NCBI GenBank assembly: GCA_900317125.1
Contig: ONFR01000002.1
Location: 1-64,000, forward strand
Length of the DNA stretch: 64,000 nucleotides
From: an uncultured Bacteroidales bacterium
Lineage (GTDB): Bacteria > Bacteroidota > Bacteroidia > Bacteroidales > P3
Direction of reading: 5' to 3'
Within the stretch, counting starts at the first letter, position 1, and every line of letters begins with the position of its first letter. The position numbers and the translations under genes are program-made. Shown here one piece after another: positions 12,101 to 19,556 of this stretch. Below the pieces are notes generated by a model. It was given only the letters and a program-made list of their open reading frames with translations. It was not told the origin of the DNA and did not search any database.

Positions 12101-12699
12101 GTGCCTGCCGCATTGACGGTGAACGTCTGGCTGTGGTAACGCAGCTCTGCGCTGCCGCTCAGGGGTTGTGTGCCGTTCAGCGAGATGCAGGTGCTCGGGG
12201 TGGTCACGGCACTCAGTATCTCGCCGGGAATACTGCTCGCTGTGTCCCAGCCAATGGTGCTGGCGGTGAATACATAAGACGACGGTGTCAGCAGCAAACG
12301 GCCAAAGTCGTAAATCGTCTCGCCTTTGCAGTGCCACCAGAACCCCACATCGTAGTCACCCGCTGCGGGGAAATACAAAAAGGTGTAGGCAAACACACGC
12401 GACTGAACATACGTCGAGTCGCCTGCAGTCGATGACCCCACCTTGTATAAATTCGAGTGCGGTGTCACATACTGCTGTGTAACGTACATCGAGGAATGAC
12501 CGCCCGGCGTAGTGTTGGCCAGGGTGTCGATAATCAGGTAGTTGTAGCACGACCCGTTCACCATTGTCCAACGCCCGTTTTGGGTAGCGTTCTCAAAGTC
12601 GCAACTGTAAGGCACAGTGTCTACAGCCGTCTGGCTTCTTGATGCCAGCGGTATCAATGCCGCTGCCATAAAGAGAAACAGTGTAATTGTCCTTTTCAT
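6163..12699 (-). CDS. Giant surface protein: repeated jelly-roll and Fn3 modules with T9SS sorting domain
   Basis: The start is placed at the ATG at 12699 (MKRTITLFLFMAAALIPLASRSQ, a clear signal peptide), giving 2178 aa. The longer frame upstream has no signal sequence. After one divergent N-terminal module there are five related blocks. Each opens with a Cys, a LPFxxxFE-like strand and CW, then has YYPYVSS, LYWY, VLPELD, FWA, VGVMTDPxDxxTF, YTGNG and ends in YAYxDDI. These resemble MAM / jelly-roll carbohydrate-binding folds. Each is followed by an Fn3-like domain (WTG, GLxPNTxYxVYVRxxC). Three or more further Fn3 domains and a divergent beta domain come next. The last ~75 residues (IRPNPASQ, DMQGR, GTYFVRI, KLVIK) form a type-A T9SS sorting domain. 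Likely a cell-surface adhesin or glycan-binding scaffold; no catalytic motif seen. Monocistronic, with its own promoter and terminator. Confidence 0.9.
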   Translation of the reverse strand: MKRTITLFLFMAAALIPLASRSQTAVDTVPYSCDFENATQNGRWTMVNGSCYNYLIIDTLANTTPGGHSSMYVTQQYVTPHSNLYKVGSSTAGDSTYVQSRVFAYTFLYFPAAGDYDVGFWWHCKGETIYDFGRLLLTPSSYVFTASTIGWDTASSIPGEILSAVTTPSTCISLNGTQPLSGSAELRYHSQTFTVNAAGTYCLAVMWMNDGNTGENPPLMIDDIQIVPHVCDLPADVRVDRLTDSSATLMWDGNAPLYEVMWDTCGSTWSFGHIDTVSTNSYTMNGLYPNAEYEFVVRGLCTTSTSLMSTYHVKVPDTTCGMIYTFPYTFNFDSATSYGAADVPPVIPCWGHFNDAHSASYIGYPYLNNSAAHAHTGSYSLYFYYTSTMNYPRRCGVFLPRLGDTVDVRNLVVDFWLSSSSTTYYPRIMVGVMTDPFNVNSFVACDTVTTNLVAPQHFTVTLSNYNGNGRYVALMMTKPTTNTLFYAYIDDITLNFESCIRPGIIESNIGDTAASFTWANTGAYYYEWRAEMPLSNDTSTHSTSDTTLSFTGLQPNTSYTFYVRSHCATAGQWNTVNFTTACGPLRVFPWEEGFETCATGTRTSHPCWRFLSDGSGTYDSYYPYINSGSSYAIGQYIYMYLPPMNTTTSGMPTWECVVLPEVDTNVAVLNQLRLSFYATTSSSSYYDYLYIGTVTDPNDASTFVAFDSVYVNATRPLYHEVNLYNATPHRSYLAFMGYSNATAYRYFYLDEVNLQFIPDCPKVEDVYVDNITTTSADVHWMDTLTSGGWDVYLGHTGFNFHDSTAIHVTDTMISYLNLQPNTEYDVWILPYCPDNGIAEPCRITFRTYCNALDSLPIVLDWEDVAVSTSTTRPEIPCWTYNSDAQMYYYPYVSNSTTYQHLGSKALYWYHPASPGVNYPDSFMLVSPQINTDIFNIQNVVVKFWTKATSATYHPTFQIGVMTDPNDASTFVPCQTVSTDGSTNWQELVGGLTNYTGEGTFVAIHDVHPTTGSAAWYAYVDEITIGYTTCPPPAIESVEATSDSAFVTWTGTSPSYLVSVSGGSSYGNETLVNDTTYIFSGLTPNTPYTVYVRGLCGSDTSDMVSSSFRTECVPVDVLPFSYGFEGIATGSAAEFPYCWKRVVAPGASTNYYPYVSSGTSSRTGNQYLYWYGSTSSSYPAYTFCVLPELGSNYNIANTSITFWARPTSTSYHPVFVVGVMNDPDSAESFVPVDTVYVENVLEWQGFESSFASYTGNGTFPAFKINRPTSSWYCYMDDVELYLTPNCARPSNVHESNATTHGFDLAWDSISGALGYQVRLSSPNGDTTFFCSTNSTSVTGLASSSAYQVEVRCICSATDTSLWSFAHMARTECGLISTFPYFQSFEDENTGASNTNTFAYCWHHLNNASSYYGYPYISASTSYAHTGAKGMYWYGSTTANTYGDYYCIVLPEVDTTVAPANSLILSFWAKSSSTSYTPVFKVGVMTDPDDITTFEGVDTLTINGNTTWTEYTFTFEGYTGNGSYVAIKADRPTSTWYAYMDDITLNHVTHCLPPANVQYTSTTTDATIRWTSEANNLMFSYRELGSGDAFTTLQLTDDSVVLNGLTQNTRYEYELTAICDSADTSSVVAGFFQTEICDNPAFDTVGHELYSSNYAYLPFYEYNQYTYTQQIIDSAEMADLVMVDALEFLTYSPVHNAENCTIYLGQTDRTNFRSGADWLPADSLAPYFSGNMDMTAGWNRFTFDSVFTWDGHSNVVVAVLRSGAEDYYGSYTSEKRVNLMDSNVAIYTSSSGVPIRINSTIPAGTLVQYRNMMRLVTCGDRTCHVPEIDNISTTYTTATIEWTGGLGSYEVAVKLASEIEWPEATVVNTMSYSIGGLMPATAYSYSIRQICDTNYYSDWNTGTFVTDTMPCDIPANVRAVSTSGREIVLDWTAEVDTNTWQVHMFNTMVDEVIDVTVHPFTIDGLEPATTYYFTVTSLCGGGIVMSDPSDTLAVTTDECAPVENIAVSDITATTAQVRWTAGGNNSGTWLVNYGYRGMAPGTNRIDTVTTTSHTLTGLEPETEYEVFIRSICGEDWMSIWASTNYFTTTPNIGIDNVGANPHYAIRPNPASQSTTIVLNDVEGRAAITLIDMQGRTLTSAEVECTGTASHTLDLTGMAQGTYFVRICTGRDTYITKLVIK

Positions 12700-12780
12700 T
12701 GTTTGAGTGTTTTTTGTTATAGACCCGCCATTCATTGTGCATCTATAGGAGCCGGGTCTGCATGCTCGTATAAATTGTTG

Positions 12781-12788
12781 CAAATATA
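12781..12788 (-). promoter_or_regulatory. -7 box for the giant surface protein gene
   Basis: TATATTTG on the minus strand, 82 nt before the ATG at 12699. A TTTG at the right distance is not seen. The resulting leader could form a 7-bp stem AGACCCG/CGGGTCT (12721-12759). Confidence 0.5.
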
Positions 12789-13421
12789 GTCAATTTTTTC
12801 TTCCAAAAGCGATTTTTTTTGTTCCTGCTCATGTTTGAATTATGTAAAATGTTGTAAATGAGTTTAGTGTTTGCAAATTATTTAACATTTGCGAAAGGCT
12901 GGAATCTTGTTTCGGAGGCGGTTGAAATGTTTACATTTTATTGAAAGCGTCATGTGAAGAGGGAGTAATAAGGCGGTTGTTGTTAGTTCTGTTCCTTATA
13001 TCAGGTATTTCCATCGTGATTCTGTCGAAGTAAGGTTCTGCCATTCGCCCATGCTCCCTGCTCCCTGCCCGTTTCTCCACCCTGGCTCCATCCTAACTCC
13101 ACCGAAACTCCATTCCCACCCGTTCGCGTTGCCCTACACAATAGAAGCGTCGTTCAATACAGGAAACTTGTAGTCTCGTTATTCATTCGTTTTCCTTTGC
13201 CATATCGAGTAACGATGCTGTGACGATGCTGTAACGATACTGGATTGAAGGGAGGAACAGGTGAGCGAGCTGGCGGTTTGGCTTTCGTTTGGCTGTTGTT
13301 ACCTCTTTCCGAGCTTGGTATTGCTCTGTGGATTACGGGTGTATGCATCGGTGTTGTTGCCGTCGGATTGAGGTTTGGGGATAAGGTGAATTATTTTTTT
13401 CTCCGAATCAAAAAAAAAGCG
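12789..13421. other. Gene-free region between divergent transcripts, containing one 101-bp element
   Basis: No frame here has a plausible start, length or protein character. The left third is A/T rich. About 13045-13130 is strongly pyrimidine-skewed (repeated CTCC and CCCT). A 101-bp iteron element occupies 13151-13251. The right end carries the pyrE promoter. Confidence 0.6.
13151..13251 (+). repeat. 101-bp iteron element, copy A
   Basis: Starts CGTTCAAT (13151) and ends ATTGAAGG (13251). Three direct 11-bp iterons of consensus GTAACGATGCT lie at 13209-13241, ending 10 bp before the right end. Same length and same architecture as the copies at 37723-37823 and 51046-51146. The 58 bp left of the iterons is weakly conserved except for CATATCGA just before them. 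Lies 180 bp upstream of pyrE. Confidence 0.7.
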
Positions 13422-13429
13422 TATCTTTG
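13422..13429 (+). promoter_or_regulatory. -7 box for pyrE
   Basis: TATCTTTG lies only 4 nt before the first ATG of pyrE. Transcription would then begin at or just before the start codon, giving a nearly leaderless message unless the second Met codon (13452) is used. Confidence 0.6.
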
Positions 13430-13433
13430 CGTT

Positions 13434-14090
13434 ATGAAAACAAACAACGACATGGCCCTTCAGACGGCCACTTTCTTACTGCAAGTCAAAGCAATAAAAC
13501 TTAACAACGAACACCCGTTTACATGGGCGTCGGGTCGCAAATCGCCCATTTATTGCGACAACCGTGTCACTCTTTCGTATCCCGAGATACGCACATTCAT
13601 CCGTCAGCGTTTCGTCGATGTGGTGAACGAGTATTGGGGCGACGTGGATGTTGTGGCCGGTGTGGCCACGGGCGGCATCGCCCAGGGCGCCCTGGTGGCC
13701 CAGGAATTGGGCAAGCCTTTCGTGTATGTACGCTCCGAGGCCAAGTCGCACGGCTTGACCAACCAGATTGAGGGCGAGATTCACGAAGGCCAGTCGGTAG
13801 TGGTCATCGAAGACCTCGTGTCGACAGGCAAGAGCAGCCTTATCGCCGTGAACGCTTTGCGCGAACGCGGCTGCAACGTGAAGGGTATGGCCGCTATCTT
13901 CACCTACGGCCTTGCCGTGGCCGAGCGCAATTTTGCCGACGCCAACGTCGAGCTGCACACGCTTACCAACTACGACACCTTGATCGAGGTGGCCTGCAAG
14001 GAGGAGTACATCCGTCCTGTGGAGATGGAGAGCCTTGCCGCCTGGCGCAAGAATCCCGAGGCGTGGAGCGACGCCCACATGAATGCGTAA
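13434..14090 (+). CDS. pyrE: Orotate phosphoribosyltransferase
   Basis: Converts orotate and PRPP to orotidine monophosphate, the fifth step of pyrimidine synthesis, in the cytoplasm. The PRPP-binding motif VVVIEDLVSTGKSS is near residues 122-135. Other family marks are KAIKLN, FTWASGRKSPIYCDNR, VAGVATGGIAQGALVAQ, PFVYVRSEAKSHG and LGK. The frame is open further upstream, but family alignment starts here: MKTNNDMALQ from 13434 gives 218 aa, and the Met at 13452 is an alternative. A promoter box lies immediately upstream. No other pyrimidine gene is adjacent. Confidence 0.97.
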   Translation: MKTNNDMALQTATFLLQVKAIKLNNEHPFTWASGRKSPIYCDNRVTLSYPEIRTFIRQRFVDVVNEYWGDVDVVAGVATGGIAQGALVAQELGKPFVYVRSEAKSHGLTNQIEGEIHEGQSVVVIEDLVSTGKSSLIAVNALRERGCNVKGMAAIFTYGLAVAERNFADANVELHTLTNYDTLIEVACKEEYIRPVEMESLAAWRKNPEAWSDAHMNA

Positions 14091-14107
14091 ACGTGACTAT
14101 GTGTTAA

Positions 14108-14190
14108 TGGATGTTGATATGCTGGATGTTGATATGTTGCGAGTCGTATAAACTTATCAACGTTGCAACGATATTAACGTATTAACGGAA
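14108..14190 (+). repeat. Dispersed repeat F, copy 1 (TGGATGTTGATATG family)
   Basis: Two tandem 15-bp units beginning TGGATGTTGATATG (14108-14122, 14123-14137) are followed by GAGTCGTATAAACTTATCAAC and an AT-rich tail with AACGGAATAACG. GTTGATA and TTATCAAC can pair as a stem. Related copies lie at 27944 and 30804. It occupies the pyrE to SUMF1-like gap. Confidence 0.6.
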
Positions 14191-14198
14191 TAACGAAT

Positions 14199-15236
14199 TT
14201 GAAACGCTGCTTTGCCATATTGCTGTTCGTTCTCTCGTTGCCGGTGCTGAGGGCACAGGTGGTGAGCGATGTGTCGTTCACACTCCGCAACGACTCGCTG
14301 GCCATACGGTATACGCTCGACCGACGTGCCGACATCTGCGTGCGGGTGTCGGTGGGCGGCGGACGCTATACCGAGCCTTTGAAGGGCCTGAGGGGCGCTG
14401 TGGGCAAGGGCGTGGAGCCCGGCACAGGGCTGACCATTGAGGCCATTCGCCTGTCGGAGATACGCGGGGTGGATTCGGCCGACCTTTCCTTTCTTGTTGA
14501 GGTGGACGACGGTGCCCTGCTGGTGTATGTCGACACACTGGCGTTCCGCATGCTGCCTGTCGAGGGTGGCAGTTTTGTGATGGGCTGCACCCATCCCCAC
14601 GGCGAGCGCCACACCTATGCCGATGAGCTGCCCACCCACAAGGTGACGGTGAACACGTTCTACATGGGGCAGCATGAGGTGACGCAGGGGCTGTGGAAGG
14701 CCGTGATGGGCGAGAACCCGTCGAAATGGGCAGAGGGCGACAGCTTGCCTGTGGAACAGGTGTCGTGGAACGCGGCACAGATTTTCGTGGCCCGTCTCAG
14801 CCAGATGACCGGTTACCGTTTCCGCCTGCCCACCGAGGCCGAGTGGGAGTATGCCGCGCGCGGCGGGGTACGGAGCCACAACACCCCTTATCCCGGTGTG
14901 CGCAGCCAGGTGTGGGAGACCTGCTGGTATGGCGGCAACAGCAACGGCCACAGTCACCCCGTGGGGCGGTTGCTGCCCAACGAGTTGGGACTGTATGATA
15001 TGGGGGGCAACGTGATGGAGTGGTGCAGCGACTGGATGGAGGCCTACAGCGCCTCGCCCCAGAACTGCCCGCAAGGTCCCCGCACGGGCGAGAACCGCAT
15101 TCTGCGCGGCGGCTGCTTCAACAGCCCTACGTGGGGTTGCAGCGTATTTGAGCGCAGCTGGTATCTGCCCGAGTATGGCTACAGCTATTTCGGCTGCCGC
15201 CTGGTGCTCGACAGCATCGAGCACGAAGAGGATTGA
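14199..15236 (+). CDS. Secreted SUMF1 / FGE-sulfatase-domain protein
   Basis: A 345-aa protein with a signal peptide (FAILLFVLSLPVLRAQ). An N-terminal beta-rich region of about 95 residues (VSFTLRNDSLAIRYTL) is followed by a formylglycine-generating-enzyme-like domain: GGSFVMGC, ELPTHKVTVNTFYMGQHEVTQGLW, VEQVSWNAAQIF, YRFRLPTEAEWEYAARGG, NELGLYDMGGNVMEWCSDW, RILRGGCF and GCRLVL. In this family the domain can oxidise sulfatase Cys, bind Ca2+, or be a structural C-type-lectin-like fold. I do not see the clustered catalytic Cys pair with certainty, so function is open. The start is TTG (14199); an in-frame stop lies just upstream and no ATG is nearer. Next gene hpt is 62 bp downstream. Confidence 0.87.
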   Translation: MKRCFAILLFVLSLPVLRAQVVSDVSFTLRNDSLAIRYTLDRRADICVRVSVGGGRYTEPLKGLRGAVGKGVEPGTGLTIEAIRLSEIRGVDSADLSFLVEVDDGALLVYVDTLAFRMLPVEGGSFVMGCTHPHGERHTYADELPTHKVTVNTFYMGQHEVTQGLWKAVMGENPSKWAEGDSLPVEQVSWNAAQIFVARLSQMTGYRFRLPTEAEWEYAARGGVRSHNTPYPGVRSQVWETCWYGGNSNGHSHPVGRLLPNELGLYDMGGNVMEWCSDWMEAYSASPQNCPQGPRTGENRILRGGCFNSPTWGCSVFERSWYLPEYGYSYFGCRLVLDSIEHEED

Positions 15237-15298
15237 AGGTGAAAGGACGAATGTGTTTCGCTACTTGCAACAGTCGACACATTCAAATAGCTTGAATA

Positions 15299-15838
15299 AT
15301 GGAAAAGATTCAGGTGTTGGACAAACAATTCAGATTGTATCTGCCCGAGTCGGAGATTCAGGAGGTGGTGCGGCGCGTGGCTGCTGAGCTGTCGCGCGAC
15401 TACAAGGGGCGCAACCCTATCCTCTGTCCTGTGCTGACGGGCAGTTTTGTCTTTGCCGCCGATTTGGTACGACAGCTTGATTTCGACGCCGAGGTGTCGT
15501 TTGTCCGCTATTCGTCCTATTCGGGCATGTCTACAACCGGCAAGGTGAAGGAGGTGATGGGTTTCCCGCAATCGTGCCGACACCGCGATGTGGTGATTGT
15601 GGAGGATATTATCGACAGCGGCATCTCGATGGAGTATGTCCTCGGCCAACTGAGGCAGTTGGAGCCTTCGAGCATCGCCATCTGCACCTTCCTCTTCAAG
15701 CCTGGTAAGTTCAAGAGGAATTACAAGATAGATTATATAGGCAAGGAAATCCCTGACGACTTTATAGTGGGCTACGGGCTCGACTATGAGGGCGTGGGAC
15801 GTACTTATCGCGATATTTATGTATACGAAGGTTTATGA
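15299..15838 (+). CDS. hpt: Hypoxanthine phosphoribosyltransferase
   Basis: Purine salvage enzyme of 179 aa that makes IMP or GMP from hypoxanthine or guanine and PRPP. The PRPP-binding signature VVIVEDIIDSGISM is near residues 99-112. LCPVLTGSFVFAADLVRQL, the flexible-loop segment VSFVRYSSYSGMSTTGKV and the DFIVGYGLDY nucleobase-binding region are all present. The stop overlaps the next start as ATGA, so it is translationally linked to the small lipoprotein gene. Confidence 0.97.
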   Translation: MEKIQVLDKQFRLYLPESEIQEVVRRVAAELSRDYKGRNPILCPVLTGSFVFAADLVRQLDFDAEVSFVRYSSYSGMSTTGKVKEVMGFPQSCRHRDVVIVEDIIDSGISMEYVLGQLRQLEPSSIAICTFLFKPGKFKRNYKIDYIGKEIPDDFIVGYGLDYEGVGRTYRDIYVYEGL

Positions 15839-16218
15839 AAAAACGTGTTTTATATTGCTTTCTGCTGTTGGCCGGAATGGCCTCGATGGTCAGCTGTATC
15901 GACGACCTGGACCTAGTGATCAACAAGGATGACCTTGTGGGCAAATGGCATGCCACCGACAAAACAACGGAATTCTGGCGTTTCAAGTCTGACGGCTCGG
16001 GGTTGACCTGGGACGAGGCGGACGATGTGCATGAGTATGACACAGGGGGGGTGCTGCATTTCACTTGGACGACCGTGGGGTCTCATCTTGAAATCGACTA
16101 CGCGGGCCAGATGGGGGAGCATGCCTACGAGAACTACACGGTCACCCGCCAGACGCAGGACACCCTGGTGTGGAAGGACATGTTTGGCGATAACAGAACA
16201 TTTGTCAAAGTACGGTAA
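15835..16218 (+). CDS. Small lipoprotein, lipocalin-like fold
   Basis: A 127-aa protein with a type II signal peptide (LLAGMASMVSC, lipidated Cys21). The mature part is VGKWHATDKTTEFWRFKSDGSG, HFTWTTVGSHLEI and VTRQTQDTLVWKD, a pattern typical of small lipocalin-like lipoproteins of Bacteroidota. Overlaps hpt by 4 nt and precedes the AsmA-like gene by 5 nt, so the three form one operon. The ligand or role is unknown. Confidence 0.8.
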   Translation: MKKRVLYCFLLLAGMASMVSCIDDLDLVINKDDLVGKWHATDKTTEFWRFKSDGSGLTWDEADDVHEYDTGGVLHFTWTTVGSHLEIDYAGQMGEHAYENYTVTRQTQDTLVWKDMFGDNRTFVKVR

Positions 16219-16223
16219 CAATC

Positions 16224-19200
16224 ATGAAAAAAGGTTGGAAAATAGCCCTCATATCCGTGGGGTCGCTGCTGGGGATTATTGTGGTGGCAGTGGCTGTGCT
16301 CTGCTGGCTGCTTTTCACCCCGGCCAGGCTTACATCAATAGTCAATGGTTTGGCTTCGAACTATATCACTTGCGAATACCATCTCGGCAAGGTGGGGCTG
16401 TCGCTCTTCAAGACATGGCCCGATGTGGGGGTGGAGGTGAAGGACGTGGTGCTGGTGAACCCCTATCAGATTCCCGCCGACAATGCCTTGGCGGCCAGTA
16501 TGGTGCATGACGACACCCTTGCGCGGGTGTCATCCTTGACCGTGGGGCTGGACTTGAAGGCGTTTCTGAAAGAGGGTGCTGTGGTGGTGCACCAAATCCG
16601 TCTCGACGACACCAAGGCCAATCTCTATACCGCGCCCGACGGGTGGAGCAACTTGGATGTCTTTGTCACCAACGACAAAGAGGAGGAGGAACCCACCGAC
16701 GAGTCGTCGTTACCCGAGATAATACAGTTGGAGAAACTGAGCGTCAACAATCTGCAGGCTCAATACTGCAACCTCCCTCAGCGCATGCTGGCTGAAGTGG
16801 GGGGTGTGGATATGGACATTAAGGGGTCGCTGCTGCATTCCGTTATCGATGCCGACATGAAGATGACGGTGGACAAACTGCTGCTGGATATGGTCGACAG
16901 CGCCGGGCATCCCGCGCTCTGCGCCAACGCTACCGACGTAGTGCTGCGTGCCGAGGCGGCGGGAACCACCGATTCGCTGCGCGGACGCATGAGGCTGTCG
17001 CTGCCCGAAGGCTATCTTGCCGCCGGGGGACAGGCGTTCACCACCGAGGCTATGTCGGCTTCGCGCCACGGCCTGCTGGACCTTGATGTGCCGTTCCGCG
17101 CCAATGTCGACAAGATGCGTTTTGCGCTGGATGAAGCTTCGCTCCGTCTGGCGGATTACAAGCTGGATGTGGACGGCGATGTGGCTTTGGCTCAGGAGGA
17201 ACGCCCGATGGAGGTCGACCTCAGACTGCAGTCGGACAAATGGCAGGTGGCAGACCTGCTGGCCATGTTGCCCCCGTTTATCACCGAGAGCCTGAAAGGG
17301 ATGAAGGTGGACGGGAAGGCGCAGCTGTCGGCACATGTGTATGGTGTGATGGACGAGGGCCGTATGCCCTTGGTCGACGCCGATGTCGAACTGGACAAAG
17401 GGTCGTTCGCCGCTCCCAAGATGCTGCCCGCCCCGCTGCGCAACATCACGGCAAGGGTCAGCGCCAATGTGAACCTCTCGTCGGACAGTGCCTATAAAGG
17501 GGTCTCCAAGGTGGAGATCCACCAACTGGATGCCAAGATGAGCCACTCCACCGTGGGCATTACAGGCACCGTCGACGACTTGATGGGCGATATGCTGGTC
17601 GACGCCCGCCTGAAGGGCGACCTCAATCTGCCCGACTTGCGTCCTTTCCTGCCCGACACCATGCCGCTCGACCTGCAAGGCACCACGCGTGTGGACCTGA
17701 AGGCCAAGAGCCGCCTGAGCGCGTTGACAGATATGGATTTGAAACGTATCCAGCTGGGCGGAAACCTCTATATGAAAAACATGAAGGTGCGTTGGGACAG
17801 CATACATGCCTCTTCGCCCCAGCTGAATGTCGCCTTGGCCCTGCCCACCAAGCGTCAAAGTGCCAAGGTGGCAGAACTGATTGGCGCACATATTATTGGC
17901 GGCCAGCTGGATGTGAAAATGGATAATATGAACCTCGATGCCCAGGTGACCAGTCCGGACATCAATGTGGGCATTCCGAATATCCTGGACAAAAAGCAGC
18001 CCTTGGCGGCGTCGTTCCGCATCGGAGCCAGCAAGTTGAATGTCAACATGGATTCGATGATTGTCTACTCGGACACCCTGAAGCTGAAAGGTAGCGTGAA
18101 GAACGACTCGACGCAGGACAATGTCCTGAAGCAGTGGAATCCAGATGTTGATATTGACATCCACCGCGCTGTGTTGGCCATGAACAACATGACCGAGGCA
18201 GTGCGTATGACCTCCTTTAAGTTCAACTACAAACCCGAGGTGTGCAACATCGAGCAGGCCGATGTGCTATGGGGAGTGTCGGACTACCATCTGGCGGGCA
18301 AGGTGTATGGTGTTGAGGATTGGCTCAGCCACAAGGGTATGCTGCGCGGGACACTGGATTTCAACTCGCAATATGCCGACATCGACCAGCTGATGGGCAT
18401 CCTCAGCGGTATGGGCACCGACGAGGACACCTTGGCACAGCAACGTGTCGAGGACAATGTGCCTAAAGAGGCCAACCCCTTCATCGTACCCAAGGATGTG
18501 AACGTGCGCCTGAACACCCACATCGCCCGTTGTGTGGCTTTCGGCAACGACCTCAACACACTGGGTGGCTCGCTCACTGTCAACGACGGCGTGGCGGTGC
18601 TCGACCAGATGGGTTTCACCTGCAAGGCTGCCCGCATGCAGCTTACAGGCGTGTATAAGTCGCCCAGGGTGAACAACCTCTTCACAGGACTTGACTTCCA
18701 TCTGCTCGACATCCAGATTGAAGAACTGCTGGAGATGATTCCATCCATCGACACCCTTGTGCCGATGCTTAAAGCCTTCAAGGGCAAGGCCAACTTCCAC
18801 TTGGCGGCGGAGTGCGCCCTCGACGCTTTCTATAAGCCCAAGATGAGCACCCTCCTCGGTGCCATGGCCATCAACGGCAAAGACCTTGTGGTGCTGGACA
18901 ATGAAAGCCTTGCCTCCATGGCTCGCTTGCTGCAGTTCAAGAATTGGAGGGAGAAAGACAACAATATCGGTGTGGACAGCATCAGTGTCGAGGCGCAGGT
19001 GGTCCGCAAGAACATCACCGTATATCCTTTCCTGCTCAATCTGCACAACTATCAGCTCTGCATCAGTGGACATCATTCGCTCGACAATAAGTGCAACTAC
19101 CACCTCGAGTTGCTCAAATGTCCCCTGCCTGCCCGACTGGCCATCGACGTGACGGGCAATATCTCCAAACCCAAGATTGAGCTTGGCAAGTTATTGTATG

Positions 19201-19298
19201 CCGAGATGTACAAACCCGAGGAGAAAGACTACCTGAGTGACTACACCCTCAGGGTGAAGAACCAGGTGAGGAAATACCTCGAGGCCAATGTGAAATAA
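16224..19298 (+). CDS. AsmA-family protein
   Basis: A 1024-aa protein with one N-terminal membrane anchor (residues ~7-32, KIALISVGSLLGIIVVAVAVLC) followed by the typical AsmA start TPARLTSIVN and LGKVGLSLFKTWPDVGVEVKDVVLVNP. The long beta-rich body matches AsmA / AsmA-like C-terminal regions (LDASLRL-type, VNDGVAVLDQMGF, GNISKPKIELGKLLY). Proteins of this family (AsmA, TamB, YhdP) are thought to form hydrophobic-groove bridges that move phospholipids between inner and outer membranes. The link to hpt and a lipoprotein by tight spacing is not explained by function. A long repeat-rich stretch follows the gene. Confidence 0.9.
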   Translation: MKKGWKIALISVGSLLGIIVVAVAVLCWLLFTPARLTSIVNGLASNYITCEYHLGKVGLSLFKTWPDVGVEVKDVVLVNPYQIPADNALAASMVHDDTLARVSSLTVGLDLKAFLKEGAVVVHQIRLDDTKANLYTAPDGWSNLDVFVTNDKEEEEPTDESSLPEIIQLEKLSVNNLQAQYCNLPQRMLAEVGGVDMDIKGSLLHSVIDADMKMTVDKLLLDMVDSAGHPALCANATDVVLRAEAAGTTDSLRGRMRLSLPEGYLAAGGQAFTTEAMSASRHGLLDLDVPFRANVDKMRFALDEASLRLADYKLDVDGDVALAQEERPMEVDLRLQSDKWQVADLLAMLPPFITESLKGMKVDGKAQLSAHVYGVMDEGRMPLVDADVELDKGSFAAPKMLPAPLRNITARVSANVNLSSDSAYKGVSKVEIHQLDAKMSHSTVGITGTVDDLMGDMLVDARLKGDLNLPDLRPFLPDTMPLDLQGTTRVDLKAKSRLSALTDMDLKRIQLGGNLYMKNMKVRWDSIHASSPQLNVALALPTKRQSAKVAELIGAHIIGGQLDVKMDNMNLDAQVTSPDINVGIPNILDKKQPLAASFRIGASKLNVNMDSMIVYSDTLKLKGSVKNDSTQDNVLKQWNPDVDIDIHRAVLAMNNMTEAVRMTSFKFNYKPEVCNIEQADVLWGVSDYHLAGKVYGVEDWLSHKGMLRGTLDFNSQYADIDQLMGILSGMGTDEDTLAQQRVEDNVPKEANPFIVPKDVNVRLNTHIARCVAFGNDLNTLGGSLTVNDGVAVLDQMGFTCKAARMQLTGVYKSPRVNNLFTGLDFHLLDIQIEELLEMIPSIDTLVPMLKAFKGKANFHLAAECALDAFYKPKMSTLLGAMAINGKDLVVLDNESLASMARLLQFKNWREKDNNIGVDSISVEAQVVRKNITVYPFLLNLHNYQLCISGHHSLDNKCNYHLELLKCPLPARLAIDVTGNISKPKIELGKLLYAEMYKPEEKDYLSDYTLRVKNQVRKYLEANVK

Positions 19299-19318
19299 AG
19301 GAAACAACGTTTTATTAT

Positions 19319-19502
19319 CTCCACGTATCTCACGTATCACAAGTATTATCACTACAAGTGATTTTTATACGTGTAATACGCGAGATACGTGGAGTTCTTG
19401 TGAGATATGTGGAGACCTTGCAAGGTAGTGAATTTTATACGTGTAATACGCGAGATACGTGGAGATTCTGTGAGATACGTGGAGACCTCGCGAGGTGGTG
19501 AA
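19319..19502. repeat. Two 70-bp tandem repeats preceded by an inverted copy of their core
   Basis: Two 70-bp units (19363-19432 and 19433-19502) carry TTTTATACGTGTAATACG and GAGATACGTGGAG and are nearly identical. Upstream, CTCCACGTATCTCAC (19319-19333) is the exact reverse complement of GTGAGATACGTGGAG at 19470-19484, so the transcript could fold into long alternative hairpins. The repeats lie in the 258-bp gap between convergent genes, just before a terminator. No coding frame. Confidence 0.75.
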
Positions 19503-19509
19503 AAGCAAA

Positions 19510-19540
19510 GGACTGGAAAACGAAGAACGCTTTCCAGCCC
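19510..19540. terminator. Bidirectional terminator
   Basis: Stem GGACTGGAAA (19510-19519) and TTTCCAGCCC (19531-19540) with an 11-nt loop and one G-U pair. It lies between the AsmA-like gene and the convergent gene ending at 19557, with T-rich sequence on both sides. Confidence 0.7.
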
Positions 19541-19556
19541 TTGTTGATTTTATTTG

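Noticed and set aside
12457-12783. Longer start of the giant surface protein at 12783
   Set aside because: The extra 28 residues lack a signal peptide and would put the start inside the predicted promoter box.
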